Assembly (NCBI GenBank): GCA_031265005.1
Contig: JAISDD010000105.1
Coordinates: 1 to 14,977 of the forward strand
DNA from: Syntrophomonadaceae bacterium
GTDB lineage: Bacteria > Bacillota > Syntrophomonadia > Syntrophomonadales > Syntrophomonadaceae
Reading direction: 5' to 3'
Length of the DNA stretch: 14,977 bases
Under the pieces are notes generated by a model, which did no database searches, was not told the origin of the DNA, and saw only the letters and a list, made by a program, of their open reading frames with translations. Both the position numbers and the translations under genes were made by a program. Positions 13,258-14,977 of the stretch are shown piece after piece. Each line of letters begins with the position of its first letter. The stretch's first letter is position 1.

Positions 13258-14685
13258 TTATTTACCCCTTACCAGATAGAACAAGCCGCTATAGCCGTTC
13301 TCTCTGTTAAAATCTTCCAGCACAGCCTCGTATATTGACCTGAGATGCAGCACCTGGATACGTTCTCCGCGCCGGTTGCTTTCTTTCAGGTTATCAAAGC
13401 CAACCGTCCCGTCTCCGGCATCCAATCCGATTACCCAGCCGGGGACTATGTTGTATTTTACCCTGTAGTAGCCGGATTTGAGACTCTTGTTTGTTATTTT
13501 GAGCGCCATGTACCAGATACCGTCATCCTGAAAAAAAGAGGGGGACAAAACAGCATCCGCCAATTCCGGCGCAAACTCCGACGGCTTGCCGGAAACGGTC
13601 TTGCCGCCGTCAAAGTATTCAAGAGACAATTGCCCTATCTGCGGCGGGATATCCTCATTATTACCGCCAATCCGTCTGATATACCGGGCGCCGACATTGC
13701 TCATTATACGGTGCGCTTCAACATCCGCCGGGCGCGTAACAGACGAAGCGCCTTTTCCGGTATCGTCGCTCTGTCCGGTTGCCTCCCATGTTTTTATCAC
13801 GCCCGATATGCGCCTGAGGTTTATCATCGTGTTGAACTTCTCCGCCGCCCTCTTCTCGTAACCGCGCTCGTTACCAGCCATCACATTCTCTATTGACGTG
13901 TCCGCAACAGACGGCTCATCCAGAGAAAAGAGCGATACATTGAATAGTATGTGTTTTTCGTTCAGTTTCTTTGAATATTGCCCGCAGAACTCCTTGAGGA
14001 TATTGCTTTTACCCGTAACAAAGACAAAAATTGTTGAGAAACCGTCAACATCTAAACGCTGATTTCCTGCCCCGATATTATAGAGAGGACCTTTGAATTC
14101 AGAGTTTATCGCAAAAATCGCGCCTGATAATCCACGCGCAAAAGCATCACGATAGAACCGGTGGAAATACTGGCTAATGTCCGATTGTTCGTACAAGTCG
14201 GTCGTGATGATGTTTAACTCGTTTTTCTCCCGGTGATTTTCCCTGATATATTCCGCGACCGTAAAGAAAGGCTGCGGCTGGTCGTCAATGATGATGACCG
14301 GAATTCTCTCGTCACTGGCAAATCTCGCCCTGTCGGGAACATAGAAACCCGGTTTCTGAATATCCACCTGTATTTGCTCCGGGAGGGCGGATATATGCCG
14401 CAGTTCACCGGCAAAATCATAGAAAGATAACGGGTCGCTGCCAAAGAGGTCCTGTCCGACCGTGAGCAGACTGCTCATCGCAAAACTGTATGCAGTATCT
14501 GTTTTATAGGTAAACGGACGGATAGATTCCGTTCTGTCAAAGAAATAGTTGACAACAACCTCGCCAGCCTTCACCGGACTGTCTTCACGGGTTTCCACAT
14601 AAGCCAAACTTCCTTTTGAGCAAGCGGCAAAACACACAAGCACACACAAAACAGATGCCGCCAGCTTGATCCTTAAACTACTCAT
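13258..14685 (-). CDS. Lipoprotein with a von Willebrand A-like domain (tentative)
   Basis: The product has 475 residues. A signal sequence with hydrophobic core (4-19) ends in a lipobox-like FAAC, with Cys22 as the probable lipidated residue; the phenylalanine at -3 departs from the classic leucine but is tolerated in some phyla. The next region starts with a hydrophobic strand followed by DRTES (50-54), matching the DxS/TxS metal-site motif of vWA domains, and later strands such as NIITTDLYE (158-166) and STIFVFVTGKS (217-227) fit a vWA/Rossmann-type sheet. A C-terminal beta-rich part (about 345-475) is unrecognised. The start at 14685 has GGGAGG 10 nt upstream. It is the first substantial gene of the cluster and would act outside the cytoplasmic membrane. 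The vWA call rests on motif and strand pattern only. Confidence 0.75.
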   Translation of the reverse strand: MSSLRIKLAASVLCVLVCFAACSKGSLAYVETREDSPVKAGEVVVNYFFDRTESIRPFTYKTDTAYSFAMSSLLTVGQDLFGSDPLSFYDFAGELRHISALPEQIQVDIQKPGFYVPDRARFASDERIPVIIIDDQPQPFFTVAEYIRENHREKNELNIITTDLYEQSDISQYFHRFYRDAFARGLSGAIFAINSEFKGPLYNIGAGNQRLDVDGFSTIFVFVTGKSNILKEFCGQYSKKLNEKHILFNVSLFSLDEPSVADTSIENVMAGNERGYEKRAAEKFNTMINLRRISGVIKTWEATGQSDDTGKGASSVTRPADVEAHRIMSNVGARYIRRIGGNNEDIPPQIGQLSLEYFDGGKTVSGKPSEFAPELADAVLSPSFFQDDGIWYMALKITNKSLKSGYYRVKYNIVPGWVIGLDAGDGTVGFDNLKESNRRGERIQVLHLRSIYEAVLEDFNRENGYSGLFYLVRGK

Positions 14686-14755
14686 CTGTCTTCAGCCTCC
14701 CGTCGTGACCCCAACATTCTGCCGATTTTCTATACAGCCGGTCAAATAATCCCAT
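14678..14755 (-). CDS. Possible 25-residue leader or small protein
   Basis: An ATG at 14755, preceded by AAGGAAAGGGAG, opens a 25-codon frame beginning MGLFDRLYRK and ending KTDE, with a TAG stop at 14680-14678. The stop lies inside the start of the lipoprotein gene, giving an 8-nt overlap that would suit translational coupling. The N-terminus could form an amphipathic membrane-binding helix. It is too short to judge by coding statistics and may be chance. Confidence 0.35.
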   Translation of the reverse strand: MGLFDRLYRKSAECWGHDGRLKTDE

Positions 14756-14826
14756 CTCCCTTTCCTTGAATTTTTAGCATCTTCAAAAACTCGCATAGTT
14801 TTTAAAACGACAACCGTAATGTACTT

Positions 14827-14856
14827 AATTTAACGGGAAAATTGCTTTTTTGTCAA
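14827..14856 (-). promoter_or_regulatory. Probable promoter of the large gene cluster
   Basis: On the minus strand a perfect TTGACA (14856-14851) is followed after 18 nt by TAAATT (14832-14827), or after 17 nt by TTAAAT. Transcription would begin near 14820, giving an untranslated leader of about 135 nt before the lipoprotein ATG. The -10 match is only fair. The flanking 14760-14977 is markedly A+T-rich compared with the rest of the window and holds no other gene that I can support. Confidence 0.6.
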
Positions 14857-14977
14857 GTGTATGGGTAATCCCGTTTACAAAAACAAAATAATAGCATATA
14901 AATAAGAATAATAACCTGAGCAAATTAGCATTTACATAAGGTTTCAGACATATTTTATGCTCTCTTTTAATACATCT

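Overview
The window is bacterial and almost all of its coding capacity lies on the minus strand. Base composition is intermediate, ribosome-binding sites are strong GGAGG types, and housekeeping sigma-type promoters are visible. An exported lipoprotein with a loose lipobox (FAAC), a stand-alone PTS EIIA protein and a uronate-catabolism gene (kduI) would fit a host- or gut-associated anaerobe, possibly a spirochaete of the Treponema group. That taxonomic guess is tentative because no rRNA or other marker gene is present.

Left part (1-1917): the 3' end of an unrecognised plus-strand gene ends inside a terminator-like hairpin. A second hairpin (204-236) can serve the converging minus-strand transcript. 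Next come two single genes with their own promoters: a PTS EIIA (PtsN/fructose-type) protein with a near-consensus promoter so close to its ATG that the mRNA may be leaderless, and kduI (5-dehydro-4-deoxy-D-glucuronate isomerase), all of whose zinc ligands are present.

Main part (2079-14755): one long co-oriented gene cluster read from right to left, probably one operon starting at a TTGACA-type promoter near 14827-14856. Order of transcription: a possible 25-residue ORF; a lipoprotein with a von Willebrand A-like DxTxS motif; a 225-nt gap packed with hairpins; a four-helix membrane protein; a 1660-residue protein joining an N-terminal FtsZ/tubulin-like GTPase-type domain to a C-terminal actin/Hsp70-like ATPase domain; a signal-peptide/transmembrane/coiled-coil protein and a soluble coiled-coil protein that share the same C-terminal domain; two membrane-anchored coiled-coil proteins that share a short motif; and a zinc-ribbon/coiled-coil/transmembrane protein. 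From the four-helix protein onward the genes overlap or are separated by 18 nt or less, so they are probably co-translated as parts of one assembly.

Interpretation: the cluster looks like an envelope-spanning machine. A cytoplasmic dual cytoskeletal NTPase (tubulin-like plus actin-like in one chain) would be linked through coiled-coil and zinc-ribbon adaptors to inner-membrane proteins and an extracytoplasmic vWA-like lipoprotein. FtsZ-like families in neighbourhoods with vWA proteins have been described and proposed to remodel membranes. The covalent tubulin-actin fusion and this set of partners are what I consider most worth following up. Function (membrane remodelling, cargo positioning, defence) cannot be decided from sequence alone.
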